NCBI GenBank assembly: GCA_016763715.1
Contig: JAESTG010000222.1
Location: 1-6,979 of the forward strand
Direction of reading: 5' to 3'
Source of the DNA: Flavobacteriaceae bacterium
GTDB lineage: Bacteria > Bacteroidota > Bacteroidia > Flavobacteriales > Flavobacteriaceae
DNA: 6,979 nt
Part shown: piece after piece, positions 6,354 through 6,979 of the stretch
Position numbering within the stretch: position 1 is the first letter of the stretch
Layout of the letters: each line of letters begins with the position of its first letter
Made by a program: the position numbers and the translations under genes
The notes under the pieces: model-generated
What the model was told of the DNA's origin: nothing
Database searches by the model: none
The model's input: only the letters and a program-made list of their open reading frames with translations

Positions 6354-6979
6354 GTACTATTGTTAATACAGCCAGTCCATAAACGAATGCTGGGGCTACC
6401 AGCCTCATGGACGAGTGATTTATTGTTAAAAACCAAAAGGCGACAAATGAAAATAAAAATAAATTGGATCTATTTTTAATCCGAATAATCAATGGAGTGA
6501 ATAATAACACCACTAATGCCATCAAACCAAATAATCCATGTTCTGAGAGTATACGACTTACTTCATTATGAGAAGCCGATTCTCTTCCAGTTTGTTCCAA
6601 CCTATATTCCTTAATCTTTCCAACTCCAATGCCCGTCAATGGGAATTTATAAAAGGCGTCTAATTCAGAATTAAACAATTCTGCCCTACCTGTGGTTAGA
6701 TCTGCTTTTGCTCTACCAGATGCATCTTCATTTGCGTATCGTTTATCAATTAGTCCTCCTGTAGATAATGATGACCAAGTCCAAACAGATATTGCTACTC
6801 CTAAAATAATTAGTATTTTAGGAATAGATTCACTTCTCATTTTTGCATTGGAATACTTCAGATAAATTAGAAAAAAAACACCTATACAAATAAGTGCCGT
6901 AATAACTCCGCCACGTGAAAATGTCACAATGGCGCGGTAGCCTACAAGCCCCATTAACGAGATATCAATAATATTGAGC
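6307..6979 (-). CDS. O-antigen ligase/polymerase-like membrane protein (Wzy_C/WaaL family, 5' partial)
   Basis: Polytopic inner-membrane protein of the O-antigen ligase family, which either joins finished glycan to its acceptor (WaaL-like) or polymerises repeat units (Wzy-like) on the periplasmic side. The frame stays open to the window edge, so about 224 C-terminal codons are visible; the Met at 6954 is internal. Counting from that Met, family marks are TFSRGG (11-16) at the start of a helix, LTTGRAELF (86-94), the loop PLTGIGVGK (105-113), and SHNEVSRILSEHGLFGL (128-144). The last contains the conserved H-N and E-x-G residues typical of the active periplasmic loop. Hydrophobic segments follow at about 16-33, 46-62, 142-158, 164-178 and 187-200. 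The basic C-terminal tail (REHKKNTIHRKQPTR) overlaps the GT4 start by 47 bases. Ligase and polymerase cannot be separated from this fragment. Confidence 0.85.
   Translation of the reverse strand, partial: LNIIDISLMGLVGYRAIVTFSRGGVITALICIGVFFLIYLKYSNAKMRSESIPKILIILGVAISVWTWSSLSTGGLIDKRYANEDASGRAKADLTTGRAELFNSELDAFYKFPLTGIGVGKIKEYRLEQTGRESASHNEVSRILSEHGLFGLMALVVLLFTPLIIRIKNRSNLFLFSFVAFWFLTINHSSMRLVAPAFVYGLAVLTIVREHKKNTIHRKQPTR

Overview
The window looks like chromosomal DNA of a marine or aquatic Flavobacteriaceae-type member of the Bacteroidota. The evidence is the AT-rich sequence, a PorV/PorQ-family (type IX secretion) protein, a DUF4105/Lnb-type protein, an LptB and a polyprenyl glycosylphosphotransferase of the kind typical of this class, Bacteroidota-style promoter words (TAnnTTTG), and no convincing Shine-Dalgarno sequences. 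No RNA gene, CRISPR array, insertion sequence or phage gene was seen.

Left part (1-3902): envelope housekeeping genes. lptB (LPS-export ATPase, 5' end outside the window) runs rightward and meets pssA (phosphatidylserine synthase, leftward) tail to tail; their stop codons share the four bases TTAA. Divergent from pssA, across a short AT-rich spacer, are two rightward genes: a PorV/PorQ-family outer-membrane protein and a periplasmic/inner-membrane protein matching Lnb, the lipoprotein N-acyltransferase described in Bacteroides. A good Bacteroidota promoter lies just before the Lnb-like gene.

Right part (3903-6979): the distal end of a leftward surface-polysaccharide operon. In transcription order it holds an O-antigen ligase/polymerase-like membrane protein (5' end outside the window), a GT4 glycosyltransferase overlapping it by 47 bases, and the initiating polyprenyl-phosphate sugar-1-phosphate transferase. 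The last gene ends exactly next to the stop of the Lnb-like gene, with no spacer.

Together the genes serve the cell envelope: LPS transport, phospholipid synthesis (PssA makes the precursor of phosphatidylethanolamine, a plausible acyl donor for lipoprotein N-acylation), lipoprotein maturation, outer-membrane protein function and surface glycan assembly. These are largely recognisable families, and I see no clear evidence of a wholly new system. The points most worth checking are the Lnb assignment and its candidate Cys/His residues, the frequent use of non-ATG starts (three of five visible starts), the lipobox-like cysteine in the PorV-family signal peptide, and the tightly packed convergent gene ends.
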